The notes: generated by a model from the letters alone, not told the origin. A stretch of 64,000 bases of DNA from Artemisia argyi (GCA_030686995.1 CM060706.1:143922505-143986504), one strand, 5' to 3'. Shown: positions 45,439-58,497, counted from the first letter of the stretch. Program-made: numbers and translations.

Positions 45439-48185
45439 TGTAAAACCTCGCAAAAAATTTCGTATAATTAACTTCGGTTAATTAAATAAATAATCTCTGT
45501 CATTATTGTAATCACCATTTTTATGGGGAAATTTAAAATTTTCTGAGTATATTAAAATGGTCACGATTATAATATTGCAAAATTCACCAAACGACAAAAC
45601 AAGTTCTCGACACGTTTAACGAAAACTAAACAATTTCACTAATCCTAATTAATCACTAATAATAAATAAACGGGCCCTTAATAAACTCAACCCAAACTTA
45701 TTCCTCGTTCACTGTTCATCGGCCCAAGGCCACAAGCCCATTTTCCAAACTCTTATTTCTTATTTGATCGACCAAACAAGCTTCAAAACACCTCGTTTAT
45801 TCTTGATTCGTACACACGACACCTATATATTTTTACACATTCTCGTTCACCACCTAGCCAAATATTAGTGTGTCAAATCCCAAGTTCATTGGACGACGTT
45901 TGATATATTTTTAAGTGGCAAAGTGTTGACATATAAATCGACCCAAACAAATTCATAACTTACTCAAAACTTAACCGTTTTGACTCCCGTTTGTTCCTAC
46001 GTGTTCCTAATAATATTTCTAAGTTGATTTCATGTTCAAATATCATTTATGATCAGCCATAATCGATTAGTACGAGATTAAGCAAATCGTTTATGGATAT
46101 ATATTGATGTCGACATGCATATGTGAATCACCCAAGCATTTCCCATGTTTTGTGCACTCGCATCCCATATTTTAACAATATCTTTTGTCCTAGAAGCCAA
46201 GTAATATTGACATTGCATAGTTCATGTTTCCTTGAGTGAATTTCAAACCATACGATTCATTCAAATGGTACCATATATACGTTTCATGCATGCATTTGTT
46301 TCTCTTCATTCTCAAACTCTCTTACATATACGTTTCTTCCTAAAAATCACTTTTACAAGCCAGGAGTCGATTACTATATGTTTTGGAAGCAAGAAAAGTG
46401 ATATCGGGTTTAATATATAAGTATAACGTTTGGGTTATACGATTACACGAGATTTTCTTGTATTTCATTCGTTCCTACTTGACTCTCTACCACCTCTAAG
46501 GTGTTGTAAGTCCTTTACAACTCATTCAAGTTCATTTTACATGTTAAAAGTATCACATGCATCATGTTTATTTTGTTCGATCCTATATAAGCATTATGTA
46601 TATTTTTTTACGTACGTATATATCCATAGCAACACAAACATGACTAGCCTCTATCTTGGAAGGCCTAGGAGTCACGTAGCACACCAAGATCACTTTAGTT
46701 TTAACGTTACAAGCATTTCACGAACCTATTCTAAACTATATCCATCGTATGAATATTTGGTAAAATACTTAGAAATATTTTCAAGTTTTCAAAATATATA
46801 ATCGGTTCCAACAAGCTACAAATCATGCGTATATCTTTGAAATTCACTTAACAAGAGTGCTATATTATTACACAACTCTATAGACCACTTAGAAAACTAG
46901 CACTTTCATTTATACGACTTGTGAAAATAATCACGTTTTGACATACCAATCGAGCCATATTGAATCGACACAAACCAGTTTTCAACTTTAAAATTTATAT
47001 AAAAACTTTATATTGTCGAGTGGGCTAAACCAAGGCCCAACAAGAAATAATGATTCGTAAGTCCACTGGGCCCATATGAAATATTTTTGGAATCACAAAA
47101 GTAGCCCAAGTTCAAGCCCAAAACATTTTTCATGCACTCGCCTCCAAAAATCTTAACGGGGCTTTTGTATTGTCTCGTTAAGGCCCATAAGCAAGAAAAA
47201 TAAGCTTTTTATCAAATAAGCTGTTGAAATAAGCTTGGAATTAATAAAATAAGCTACGGAAATTTTTATAAAATTTTTATAATCATTTTTGTGAATTTGG
47301 ACTAAAAATGTAACGCGACGACACCTAAAAGGACTAAAACTGCCAAACCTTAAAAACTTGGACTAAAACTGTCAAAACAGAAAGTTTAGGATAAAAATTG
47401 ATATTATATGATGTTTCAAGCTTAGATTGTAATTTTGGACAAGTAGTGGACTATAAATGTAAATTAGATACGAAAAGGACTAACGGTGTGACGCTAACAC
47501 CGTTAGTATAAAAAGTGTAAAATTGGAAAAGGACAAGGACTAAACATAATCTATTTGACATTCTTATTTTATTTTCTATTTTACGCCAACCATCACGTCA
47601 TATGCATTTTTATTACGTTTTATTTATATATTATTTATTTTTACGATATATATAACGATATCTAAAAAGTTAATATTTTTACTTACGATTAAAAAGGTAA
47701 AACTACGATGGATATTTTAAATAAAGTATTTTATCATATCATGCATGGCATAACAATTACACTGCACATCATCTATTCGTCATAACGAATAATATTTATT
47801 CGTTATTCATTCGTATTTACCAAATAGTATTTGGTTATATTCTCAGATAAATTTATTTATCAGGTTCCGTATCAAAGACGTTTCCATAATCGTTCCCATA
47901 AATCTCATCCTACTTTACTTTTCATCATTTCCAAATCAATCCAAGTGAGTCATAGCCCTATTTCCAATCATTGTTTTTAACTCATTGGGGGAGATACATG
48001 CTTACATATACTTTGATAATTTGATAAGTATATGAATAAAATACATGATTCAAATCAATTTCCTAATTGATATTTATTTAATATGGTTTGTGATTTAAAA
48101 TGTGATATATACAATACATGACAAAATACTTAATTGAAATACTGATACTCGTATGATAATACTTCCAATTTAATTATTGTGGTAT

Positions 48186-48267
<82 letters not shown>

Positions 48268-49366
48268 ACTGATGAATTACTTGACTGAAATACTGATACT
48301 CATATGAAAATGTTTTCAATTCGATTATTGTGGTATGTGATATACATGTGTTACTGGCGAAATACTTAAACTGAATTATTAATACTCAAACGATAATATT
48401 CCCAAACTGATTACTGTGGTATGATACTTGATTACATGATGTTATTTTGAATGATCCCATTATTACCTTGATATTGCCTAAGTTACCTTATCGCCATAAA
48501 GTCCCTCAATCATGAGCCATTAATCACGTGTAAAGTGGGCGCGAATATAGTGAGCAGATTCGAAACCTGTTAAGGATTGACCTCCTACCCCACTAATACT
48601 TGACGAAATGCCATTTGCAAATGGTTAGTCGTATTGGTCGTGATACACTGTATTCGTAGACAAATAGGAATTAGCAAATCACCTATTATTAGAGGGCAAA
48701 ATTTATCATTGATTTGATAAAACACCTCTTTTGGTTAAGCTTGTGTGTCATGAGGCTTGGGGCAATATCTATAAAGGAAATGTATGTTTTCAACATATAT
48801 TTAGATACAGCTGTATAGGAATTTGACCATATGTGAATTGTATATCTGATTAAATTAGCATCATGAGTTTCCAGCTCATGTTAGGATTATTGATTCCTTA
48901 TCTGAATGTGATTGAATATTTATATGATTTATTTGTGATTATAGTCAATATACTCAATACTTGTTTCATTACTGTTTGTATTTTATCAATACCAAATATT
49001 CCTGAAATCTAACAAAATAAAGGGTTTTCCATAAAACTCTATGAACTCACCAACCTTTGTGTTGACACTTTTAAGCATGTGTATCTCAGGTAATTTAACG
49101 GAGCAGGACAAGACACGAAGTGGGCATTTATTATTCTGATAAATTAAGATGGTGTAAAAATCAAATTTGTCATTTTTACAAGCCTTTATATCTTTTTATA
49201 AGATTTTAAATCAAATGGTTCATCTTTTATCAAAAATAATATTTAAATGACAAATAACTTTCAAAACGCTTCTTTTAAACCGTTTCATGTGGTTAAAACT
49301 TTGATCCTCCCCGTAACACCCAAATTACTTTTCCGCTGCAACAAAATTAAATTTGGGGGTGTTACA
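45439..49366 (+). repeat. 3' LTR of the gag-only element
   Basis: 3928 bp. Carries an expanded (AT)n tract at 48189-48264 that accounts for most of the length difference from the 5' LTR. Confidence 0.93.
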
Positions 49367-49469
49367 CCCGGGGCGAGGCTAACGAGCGATTGTATTTGTG
49401 CAGTAATCAAGGCCGAAGGACTCATCCATCAGCTATTCCGAAGGAGGAAGGATTTACTTCAACAGTGAT

Positions 49470-50691
49470 ACATGACAACGTAAGCCCTCGGTGTACTTTC
49501 AATTGCTTTTTTTTTTGCCATTGGTAATACTGTCATTTAATTAAATAGAACCCTTAAATAAGTAGCGGATGCCTATATAGGACATAGGGAGTGTTGGTAT
49601 AGAATCAACCATTAACAACAATGATTCTCAATTTTGTCAAAGCAAGGGTATAATGAGGTAAGATGCATTAATTCACACTACATGAATAATATCGCAAAAC
49701 AATGGTATATAGTGATAAATAATTATATTTGCGAAATCGTGATTTTGGTTTGACCCTTGAATACTCGCGCATAGCAACTGTGTATATCGGCAAATAATTA
49801 TACATGTGAAATCGTGATTCTAGTTTGATCCTTGATGCAAAATTTACGAGTTCAATTTTTAGTCATACGAGAAAACAGTTCGTGCATTAGTAACAAAAGT
49901 AATAAAAATTAGGATTAAATAATATTTACAATATTAATGTAGTTGTAGATAACATTATCATTTTTAATCAAAGTATAATAGACCACTAAAGGGTGTTTGA
50001 TAACCAATTAATATGATGATTAAGTGTGCATCTCCTATTTGGTTGGTGAAGAGGTTGTTTGGTACCAAGAAAATAGGTGCTGGATGGTTCAATTCAATTT
50101 TGAGTGGGCTAGCGTCAAATGGATAGTCCTCCCCTCCAACAGCTAAATATTTATGCAATCACTTCTTTTTACATGTCGTACTATGCTACCTCCTCTGGAT
50201 AATTAATGGGTTTTTCTTCTTTAACCCATTTGAACGAATTATTCTTAATTAGTTGAAAATTATCAGAACACGTCTTTCATGTAACTTTCTGTATATTTGG
50301 AGTTTATAGATTGATATCGTATATTGTATGATATGCTTATTAAATTTTTTTCATCTAGGTAACTTTTATTCAATTAAAATTTTCATCATGTCAAAAAATT
50401 TATCAAATTACATATTTTATGTGTGCAAAATCATTAAAAAAACAAATAATAAAGTCACATCGATGATCTTACTCTTTTCTTTCAACACGGTTATTAAACA
50501 ATCAGTTTCATTCAAAATCATAATCATTCAGTGTTATATCATACGAAGTAGTTTTTATTAATCAATCACATTACTCAATTTTAATCATTTTAAGTTTAAT
50601 GATAGTGAAACCTTTCTTTAAAAAAAGTAAAAAAGTCCAAGATAAATGTGTATTTATGTGAGGGAGTACATAAGGAGAATATAGGGGTGAG
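49470..50691. other. Intergenic, no gene seen
   Basis: AT-rich. Two similar segments about 75 bp apart (49719 and 49794: 'aataattata..tgtgaaatcgtgatt.tagtttga') form a degenerate tandem duplication. Confidence 0.5.
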
Positions 50692-50850
50692 CTACTGGAC
50701 CGAGAACTGAACCGGAACCGACCTAAATCAAACCGAACCCGCGATCTGTTACTCGATTCTTAATATCCACAATTTCAACTCTCAGGTCGGTTCATTCCGG
50801 AACAAACCGTATCAGTTTGGACCCAAAAGAACCGAAACACTTGAAGATAT
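50692..50850. mobile_element. Partial TAGGG-type MITE (left end only)
   Basis: TAGGGGTGAGCTACTGG at 50692 is followed by ACCGAA-rich words, as in the complete elements at 6190 and 58199. A matching right end and TSD were not found. Confidence 0.5.
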
Positions 50851-50965
50851 TCTTGGAATACAGAAGCTCATAACATTAAAAATAAAATAAAAATAAAAGG
50901 ACACTTCCCCTTTTATTAAATAAAAAATGCTACGTATAAGAAATTTGGAAGTACATTAAATGTTT

Positions 50966-51339
50966 GGGCCTGTTTGGTTTGTAGATGGGTTTAGGATTTA
51001 GATTTGGATTTTGATTTGAATTTGGTTTTGGATTTGTATTTGGATTTGATATAGAAGAGGGAAAATAATATTTATAAATATAATATATATTATAATATGA
51101 TTTTAAAATTGAAATATATCATGTAAAAGATTAAAAAAATTAAATAAAGAGAGTGTGAATATTGGGGAGGGCCCACAAAATAAGTAATATGTCAGAAAAG
51201 TCATGTATATGGTCCGGAATTTAGCATGCCTATATATTATGACTTAAATCCAAAGTCAAGTCTATCAAAATCAAACCAAACATCAGTTTTTGCTTTAAAT
51301 CCCAATTTCAAATCCAAAATACTAATACCAAACGGGCCC
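50966..51339. mobile_element. Tourist-like MITE, GGGCCTGTTTGG type
   Basis: 374 bp with terminal repeats GGGCCTGTTTGGT (left) and GGGCCCGTTTGGT (right, minus strand). Flanked by TTT on both sides (50963-50965, 51340-51342). Subterminal 'ggatttggattt' words repeat on both arms. The terminal motif is typical of PIF/Harbinger MITEs. Confidence 0.75.
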
Positions 51340-51365
51340 TTTATACTTTATAGCAATATTTATTT

Positions 51366-53092
51366 GGGATAATTCTTAAAATGCCCCACAAGTACATATG
51401 TACTTATCTCTAATACCCCAAAATTTTTTGTTTTCTTCAAATACCCCATGGGAGATGGTCGCTCAAAAATCTTGAGCGGATATCATAAAAAAGTGACAAG
51501 TGTCCCTACTATGTACTAACATAATATACTACTTTATACAAGTACTTTCTTGGGCGACTTTTTCTTTTTTGTCTTTTTGTAAAAAATTAATAATATGGTT
51601 AATTTACATTTTAGGTCATTGTAGTTTGATTGTTATTTCATTTTTGATAACTCTTTTTCTTTCTCTTTTATAAATAAAAACACAAACATAAACATATACA
51701 CAAACATACACATATCCATTTTCCAAACACAAACATATACACAAATCTTTATAGATTTACACAAGAAGCTTAATAGTTTTAAAACCAAACACAAAAGATC
51801 TCCGGCGAGCCAATGCAGATTCCGGTGAGGCAAAGTAGATTCCGGCGTGAGTAAGCAGATTCCGACAGCGGTAGGTAAGAATATTCCGGCAACGGCTACA
51901 AAGACATAGATCTACAAAATAAATGTATAGATTTATTAAAAAAAAAGGGACATAGATCTATGAAAAAAATACTTAGATCTAAATATAAAAACATAGACCT
52001 ATTAAAAAAAAGAAAGAAAGATAAACCTCAAAATATGCAAGCGGCAGGGTGGTAGTTGGTGTTGGACGTGGTGGGTCTCGGTGGAGGTGGGGGTGGGTCT
52101 CGGTGGAGGATGAGGAGGTGTAACATGATGTTTTGTTTCCCCCACGGTTTGGGAAATGTAATCATTGGCTTTCCTCCTGGCACACCAAGTATGTGATGTA
52201 TGGATAGATCTGGTGGTGGCGGTGGTGGCGGTGTGTGTGGTGGCGGTGGGTGTTGATGGTGGTGGTGGCATATTTTATGGGTTTTGGATCTAACGAATTA
52301 AAACCCAGATTTCATTCTTGATGAATATGTATACTACAAAATACATGTAAAATAACTCAGTTTTTTGGTTATGAAAAACCATTCGATATGTAGGAATATG
52401 GTAATATGCCATTATTGTTGTTTTTTTTGCTTTTCACAATATTGAAGCTGGCTGTTACGAAAACTATTTTAGTCTATTGTTAGAAATTTGTACATAAATA
52501 ATATTGATTAAGTATCCATCTTGCATTTGATCTTATGGAATATGATGTATTAAAAGGAGATATATGCTGAATGAATACTAGTCAATGTCCCTGTAATTCC
52601 TTCCCAGCTATTGTGTTTCATTCTGGTCAAAGTTAGGGATATGTTTTTTGTCTTAGAGAGAGAGATTAGTATTTGTGTTGATGTGATTTTGAAAAGTTGG
52701 AGCAAAAATTGAAATACCAAGTAAATCGCAAGGGCAAAAAATGTAGTTAACACTTTTTCAAAAAAACAAAAAAAACATAAGTCGCTCAAGAAATGTAGGC
52801 TCAGTTGCTAAAGAAATATGTTTATTAATATAAAAAACTATACTTTTTTTACTAAAAGACAAAAAAGACCAGTCGCTCAAGTTTTGTGGGCATAGTCGCC
52901 CAAAAATGACATATAGTACAATGTACCATGAAGGTAAATGGTGGTGACACCACTAGAGACACGTGTCACATTCTTATAATACTCGCCCAAGTTTTTTGGG
53001 CGACCTCTGCCTCTGAGGCATTTGAAGAAAAAAAAATGTGAAGTAATAAGGGTAAGTACTTTGTACTTTTGGGTTACAAATGGGATTTTCCC
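51366..53092. mobile_element. Long-TIR Mutator-like element, possible Pack-MULE
   Basis: The first and last roughly 150 bp are imperfect inverted copies of each other: both arms read inward through 'agtac.....tacttat', 'tttcttcaaatgcc', 'ggtcgc(t/c)caaaa..cttg(a/g)gcg' and 'gtgaca.gtgtc'. A 9-bp duplication TATTTATTT flanks it (51357-51365, 53093-53101), the length expected of Mutator. The interior contains GC-richer stretches (51790-51900, 52030-52270) unlike the flanks, which could be captured gene fragments. No transposase is present. Confidence 0.75.
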
Positions 53093-53225
53093 TATTTATT
53101 TTCCCATGAAATACATCAACAAAAGTCAAAGTAAACTAACATAACAAAAAGTCAGATTTTCCCTATTTATTTTCCCATGAAATACATCAACAAAAGTCAA
53201 AGTAAACTAACATAACAAAAAGTCA
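53084..53225. repeat. 71-bp tandem duplication spanning the MULE right border
   Basis: 53084-53154 is repeated as 53155-53225, apparently without change. Each copy includes the last bases of the MULE, the TATTTATTT duplication and about 50 bp of flank, so the duplication happened after insertion. Confidence 0.9.
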
Positions 53226-53350
53226 TAAAAATAACGTGCAAGATGTTGAAACCATATTTGGAAACTAAATTCAAACTACTTGTAAAATAACCGCCCCGCT
53301 TCTCTCTCTACGTCTATAATCAAAATTCTTGCCGAAGAACAAGCCTTCAA

Positions 53351-56300
53351 ATGCCGCGATACGATCACAATTTCAATATCCTCGTCATCAATATTTTATT
53401 CCTTGCGATCCTATGTATATTCCAATTATCATCCTCTCTCAAGGTTTCTTAATTCAATTAATCATTCCATATATATTTTGCTTCGTACGTAGTTTCGTGT
53501 TCTTATATTCATGCATGATTTTACCATAAGCAGATTGGAGAAACATGTTCTATGGACGCCAACACATGTGACGCAGGGTTGCGTTGTGGAACTTGTCCTG
53601 CGAGTGGCAATACACGCCCCAGATGCGTTCGAACTCAACCAATTAATCCAAATTCCAAGGTGTGAAGTTTTTTATATTTAAGTTTGAACGATAAATACTC
53701 ACATGCATGCATCTATTCCTAACCAGACTTGAACGCACGACATATGGAATGTGGGATGGGATCATAGGGTGCACCCCTTTGGTATCACTTGGTTGCAAGT
53801 TTTTGTCTAAGCGATTTGTGTGGATTTATGTTTTTGGAACAGGTTAACGGGCTTCCATTCAATAGGTACTCATGGTTGACGACACATAATTCATTTGCAC
53901 TTTCCGGTTCAATATCATCTTCTGGTTCACCGGTCCTTGGTCCGGCCAACCAGGAAGATGATGTTGCCACTCAACTACGCGTAAGTAAGATTTAAACACT
54001 AAATTCTCCTTTTTTTTTTTTTTGGTGTGTTAATCTTAATCTAATGTACGTATTAAGATAGCGAGCAAGACTGTCGTCTACAATTAAATTAACTGTATCA
54101 ACGCTTTCTGTTTTTGTTTGAAATGCACTCTTGGTTTCTAGCCCCATACTAAGACCGTGGTTCATATTAGACCGAGGCTAATATAATTTTCAACTTTGCA
54201 AAGTCAAGGAATGCTATATGTATATACTTGTTCACAAATCACACTTGTGCAAAAGATGTGTCATTAGAGCCAAAGGTGCCATGGCTAGCTTCATCTCCTC
54301 ATTTGAAGCCCACAGGTGCCACATCACCCTAACACCTCTTCACAACTAACCCCCTCCTCACTTACAACTAACCTCAACTTACTTATTTGGGGCTCACCAC
54401 TTACATCTTTATTTTATTTCCACTCACAAAAAGAAAAAGAAAAAAAGTACAAAATATGTCAGATGTTTGCTTCGTCGTGCAGACGAGCAACACCAACATG
54501 AGGAGGGATGAGGAGGGAGTGATGGTGTGGTGGCTAGCTATGGCGAGGTCCACGTTGGAGTGGCGAAGGGTGCTGGCGAGCCACACCTTTTACTCTTAGA
54601 AGAAATAATACATATTTGACTTAAAAATCAGACACTTGTGGCTTTGATGTTGATGTTTGTCATATGATTAGAACTTAAAAATTATATAAAAAATAATGAG
54701 TTCCAAACCCGATATAATGAAATTGTGCATTACGGAGTACATTACTAGAACATATATATATGGATATGGTCTTAATGACACCAATTTGTGTGTCTTTTAT
54801 GTTCCTTCCATGATTAGGTGTTAGTTGATTGTGTTTTGCTAAAGCTTTATCGTTTCTAAAGGACACTTGTGGGAACGGGTAGGTATTGTATAAGTATGTT
54901 TTAGAAATTAATTGGCTCTTTGTTGTTTGACAGCCTACGAACTATTTGAAAGCATGTTGTTTCTCACATTTGGTTCGCCTTGGCTGCTAAATGATTACTT
55001 TTAGTAAATACTATTTTCTCAAATAACTTATGATGGCTTTTCATAGAATAGCAAGTTCCTTCCAAATTACAAAAAGATACGTAAAAATAAACAAAGCAAG
55101 ACAAGAAAGTAAAGCGTGGTTTTGGGAAATTTGGTCCAGATTTGTGTTCTACCTCATGTTTACTACAGTATAAGTTTGGTAACTTAAGTATGACTATGAA
55201 TTGTTTAGACTTTAGAGTATATTTAGGGTCATTAAGCCTGGATTTAGTTTTTTCATCTATCAAAGATCTGACCCTCTTGTAGTTAGGGTCATTTAGCGTA
55301 GCTAGTTTTTTATTTGTTCCACTTTGAAACATACTATCAAATAAGAAAGATCTTCTTCCTGTATGTGGACGTAGGTAGCATTACGCACTAAGAAAATGCA
55401 ACGATGTTCTTAGAATGACATAAATATGTGAGTTTAATTAGCAAATGCTTGTTATGAATTTATAAATACTTATGATGGCTTATTTAACTTATATTTCTTT
55501 TCGTTTATGCAGAATGGGGTTCGGGGTCTAATGTTGGATATGTATGACTTCAATAACGACATATGGGTGTGTCATTCCTTCGGTGGCAGATGCTATAACA
55601 TAACAGCATATGTAAGTATATTTGTTAGCTACATCCAATTAGCCTATAGGATCCACAAATATGTAATTCATATGACTAGTTTGTCTTTGTTCTTTTATGA
55701 ATAGCAACCGGCCATCAATGTGCTAAGAGAGATTCAAAGGTTCTTATCAGCAAATCCAACTGAAATTGTCACCCTTTTCATTGAGGATTATGTGACATCA
55801 CCAGCTGGTTTAAGTAAGATTTTAAGTGCATCGATGCTCCAGACACTCAGGTTTCCTGCGAGTCAGATGCCTAAAGATGGTGGTGATTGGCCAACAATCA
55901 CTGAAATGCTAGCCAGAAATCACCGCCTCGTTGTCTTCACCTCTAAATCTATAAAAGAAGCCTATGAGGACATCCCTTATGAGTGGTCTTATGTAGTAGA
56001 AACCCAATGTAAGTTTTGGTCTTTCGTAACCAACTTTTGTTTGATCTCTATTACAGGTATCACTGTTTTCACCCATATAAAGGCTAAAAACATTCATAAA
56101 ACCCGATTCAGATAATTTTTCTATGTTTAACCATGTTGATTTCTCTTTTTGACATGGGGCTCATGTGGTCCATAAAACCGGTTAACTCACAAGATTACCT
56201 ATATGTGGAAACTTGGTAATGTCTTGAGCTTTTTTTGTTAGAGTAAACAAAATGTGTTATCCAAAATAGAAATCTGACTTCTTATGCAAATTTATTGTTT

Positions 56301-57045
56301 CAAAACTCGATTATTTTTCTAAAGGGTCTTAGAAAAATGACAGAATTAATTATTTTATTGTAACTGATCCAGATGGAAGTGAGGGCCAGATTGCTGGTTC
56401 ATGTCCTAGGCGGTCTGAATCTCTGCCATTGAACACAACGTCCAGATCCCTCATTCTACAAAACTACTTTTCAACTAATCCTAATGTCACGGGAGCTTGT
56501 ATCGACAACTCTGCTTCATTGATAACAATGATGGGCACATGCCAACAAGCAGCAGGCGGGCGTTGGCCTAATTATATTGCAGTCGATTTCTATCAGGTAT
56601 CAACTATTTCGCATGCTTGATATAAAAAGAACCATTTTTGGAGATAAAAATATCGTTTTGTCCTTTGTTTGTTGGTTGCTACAGAGGAGTGATGGCGGAG
56701 GAGCAGCGGAAGCAGTCGATATAGCCAATGGTCATTTGGCATGTGGATGTCCCAACATTGCATATTGTAGGGTATGTGGCATTATCAATGTTTTATTCAG
56801 TGTTCTTTGCAGTGCATTATAATCCGACACATATTGCATATATACATAGACATGTTCATTAAATATAAGTTTTGTTACAGGCGAATGCTACTTTTGGGAC
56901 GTGTGATATTCCGGTTCTTTCACCTCCGCCACCTGCTCAACTACCAGATGACAGATTTGGCGATGGTTTCTCGATTTATGCTGCTGGTCAAAGAGGATGG
57001 TTTTATGTAGTCATTCTTACTACTTTGATGTTGATAGTGTTATAG
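53351..57045 (+). CDS. Secreted, probably GPI-anchored PI-PLC X-domain protein
   Basis: Eight exons: 53351-53443, 53534-53659, 53843-53980, 55513-55611, 55705-56008, 56373-56596, 56685-56771 and 56881-57045, giving 411 aa with GT-AG junctions. Residues 1-30 form a signal peptide ([15 protein letters not shown]). A Cys-rich segment ([17 protein letters not shown]) follows. The TIM-barrel X domain has the two histidines expected of the catalytic pair: H88 (TTHNSF) and H140 (VCHSFGG), with [11 protein letters not shown] between. The C-terminus is a Pro linker and a hydrophobic tail ([15 protein letters not shown]) suited to GPI attachment. It matches the At5g67130-type 'PI-PLC X domain-containing protein' family. 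Catalysis on phosphoinositides is unproven for this plant family. Intron 3 is 1.5 kb; the others are short. Confidence 0.9.
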
Positions 57046-57177
57046 GTTTATGTACAAACACTAGCTCACCGGATGTAGATACATATGTAGTGTATACTGT
57101 ACGCACACCTAGTTAATTACTAACAGATTTTAGTAACGTAGCATTAACATTTAACACCATTCATTCACCAGTCATCT
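57046..57177 (+). other. 3' flank/UTR of the PLC-like gene
   Basis: 132 bp between the stop codon and the solo LTR. The polyadenylation site may lie here or inside the LTR. Confidence 0.4.
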
Positions 57178-57697
57178 TGTTGAAGTAAAAGTTTGTTTCT
57201 ACTTCGGATTCGAGGTGACTCTTACTTACGGTATGTTGCTTCGGATATCTGCAAAACAAATACGTCCGTTAGACTCGCCCCGGGAATGTATCCCAGGACC
57301 AACCTCCGGCGTGAGAGTAAGTATATGTTCTTAGTGAGAGAAAGTATGAATAAAACTAGAGAGTAGGGGAGAATTAGTTAACCTTAAATGAAGATTTCCT
57401 CTCTATTTATAGACTCTCTACATGGAGTGCCAGGCTGTTTCGTACTTAGCCCATAATGTTCGCTAGTTTAAACTCCATTACCATATACTTTGGTGTACTT
57501 GTCTGTACTTTGGTCTAGGTACTTGTAGGCTTATCCGAAGGGGTTGTTATCTCCGGACGGCTGAGGTCATGCGGACAGTCGTAACCCTTCGGATATTGGT
57601 CCGTATTATTTGAACACATCTGAGTGTACTTTACCTGTTATGTATCCGGAGGGTATATCCCTGTACGGTGTGTATCCGGAGGGTACATACGTCATCA
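57178..57697 (-). mobile_element. Solo LTR of a Tat-type element
   Basis: 520 bp, TGTTGAAGTAAAA...TACATACGTCATCA, with exact TSD CATCT (57173-57177, 57698-57702). Ends and internal 'cccaggaccaacctccggcgtgag' match the Tat LTR at 11074-11514. A minus-strand TATAAATAG lies at 57413-57421. No internal region, so it is a recombination remnant. Confidence 0.92.
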
Positions 57698-58145
57698 CAT
57701 CTCTTATTTGAAAGGGCACAAAGAGCCTAAAAAAGTTGCTCATATTGCTAATTACATTTTTCCAAACCTCTCTATAATACTGGAGTTAAACGTTTCTCAG
57801 ATATGTTAACCTACCCAATATCATTAACCAACAGATGTAAGCTTTTTATAAATTCATCATATCCTTAACCAAATACTAAACATTTTGTCAATGGGAGTTA
57901 AAGAAGCATTAACAAATTTGGTCCTGATTCTAAAATGGGCCAATAGGGATCCAATTAGGCAAGATTTTGGCAAGTTTTTTCCGTTTTTTGGTCGGTCCGG
58001 ACCGGACCGACCGGACCGAGGACCGAATTAATGAAAAATCCCAGACCGAGACCGGACCGTTTGTCCTTCGGTCGGTCCGGTTTTCGGTCGGTCCGATCGG
58101 TTTTGTCGGTCGATCTGGTCCAAACGGTCGGAATGGTCACCCTTA
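57698..58145. repeat. Intergenic plus eroded TAGGG-type MITE
   Basis: About 57975-58145 is built of 'ggtcggtccgg/accggaccga' words and ends with the complement of TAAGGGTGACC at 58145, like the right ends of TAGGG MITEs. A left end and TSD are not evident. Confidence 0.45.
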
Positions 58146-58198
58146 GCATAGAGTGTTCATCTTCGGGTAATACGCAAAGGAATTGAAAACCGAAATCA

Positions 58199-58489
58199 TA
58201 GGGGTGAGCATCGGGCCGAATCCCGACCCGTCCAGACTAATCTCGAAACCGACAACGGGGAAAAACCCTAACCGACTACCGACCCGAATTACTCGGTTCG
58301 ATTCGGTTCGGTGTCGGTTGAGTCGGGATATTGGTTTATTTTTTCAGTTTTTGTCCCGTCCCGACCTATCCCGGAAACCGACTATCTGAAAAATCAAAAC
58401 TGACTCCCGACCCGAGAATGGTCGATTCGGGATTCAGTACACTCGGTTTCGGTCGGGATTCGGGAATCGGTAGGTTTTATTCACCCTTA
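58199..58489. mobile_element. hAT-like MITE, TAGGG type
   Basis: 291 bp, TAGGGGTGAGCATCGGG at the left and the complement of TAAGGGTGAATAAAACC at the right. It is flanked by CGAAATCA (58191-58198) and CGAAATCG (58490-58497), seven of eight matching. Confidence 0.75.
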
Positions 58490-58497
58490 CGAAATCG

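Larger units (their letters stand above)
37603..49366 (+). mobile_element. Gag-only LTR retrotransposon inserted in the solo LTR
   Basis: LTRs 37603-41472 (3870 bp) and 45439-49366 (3928 bp) begin TGTAAAACC and end GGGGGTGTTACA. TSD CCCGG is exact (37598-37602, 49367-49371). A PBS of initiator-tRNA-Met type directly follows the 5' LTR. The 3.97-kb interior has broken gag-like ORFs but no pol. Long LTRs, Met PBS, and the GGGACGAAATTC motif before the 3' LTR (about 45409) suggest a deletion derivative of a Tekay/Del-like chromovirus. Dozens of LTR differences were noticed (roughly 1 percent), so it is older than the element at 18271-29064. Confidence 0.9.
37232..49464 (+). mobile_element. Solo LTR of a Tat-type element, split by a nested element
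   Basis: The LTR starts TGTTGACGTATG at 37232, breaks at 37602, resumes at 49372, and ends ...TTACTTCAACA at 49464; its own length is about 464 bp. The TSD GTGAT is exact (37227-37231, 49465-49469). The termini match those of the Tat LTR at 11074-11514 read in reverse complement, so it is a relative in plus orientation. No internal region remains, so it is a solo LTR left by LTR-LTR recombination before the second insertion. Confidence 0.88.

Noticed and set aside
54316..55332. Small ORFs in the 1.5-kb intron 3 of the PLC-like gene
   Set aside because: They have no conserved features, and the flanking exons join perfectly without them.
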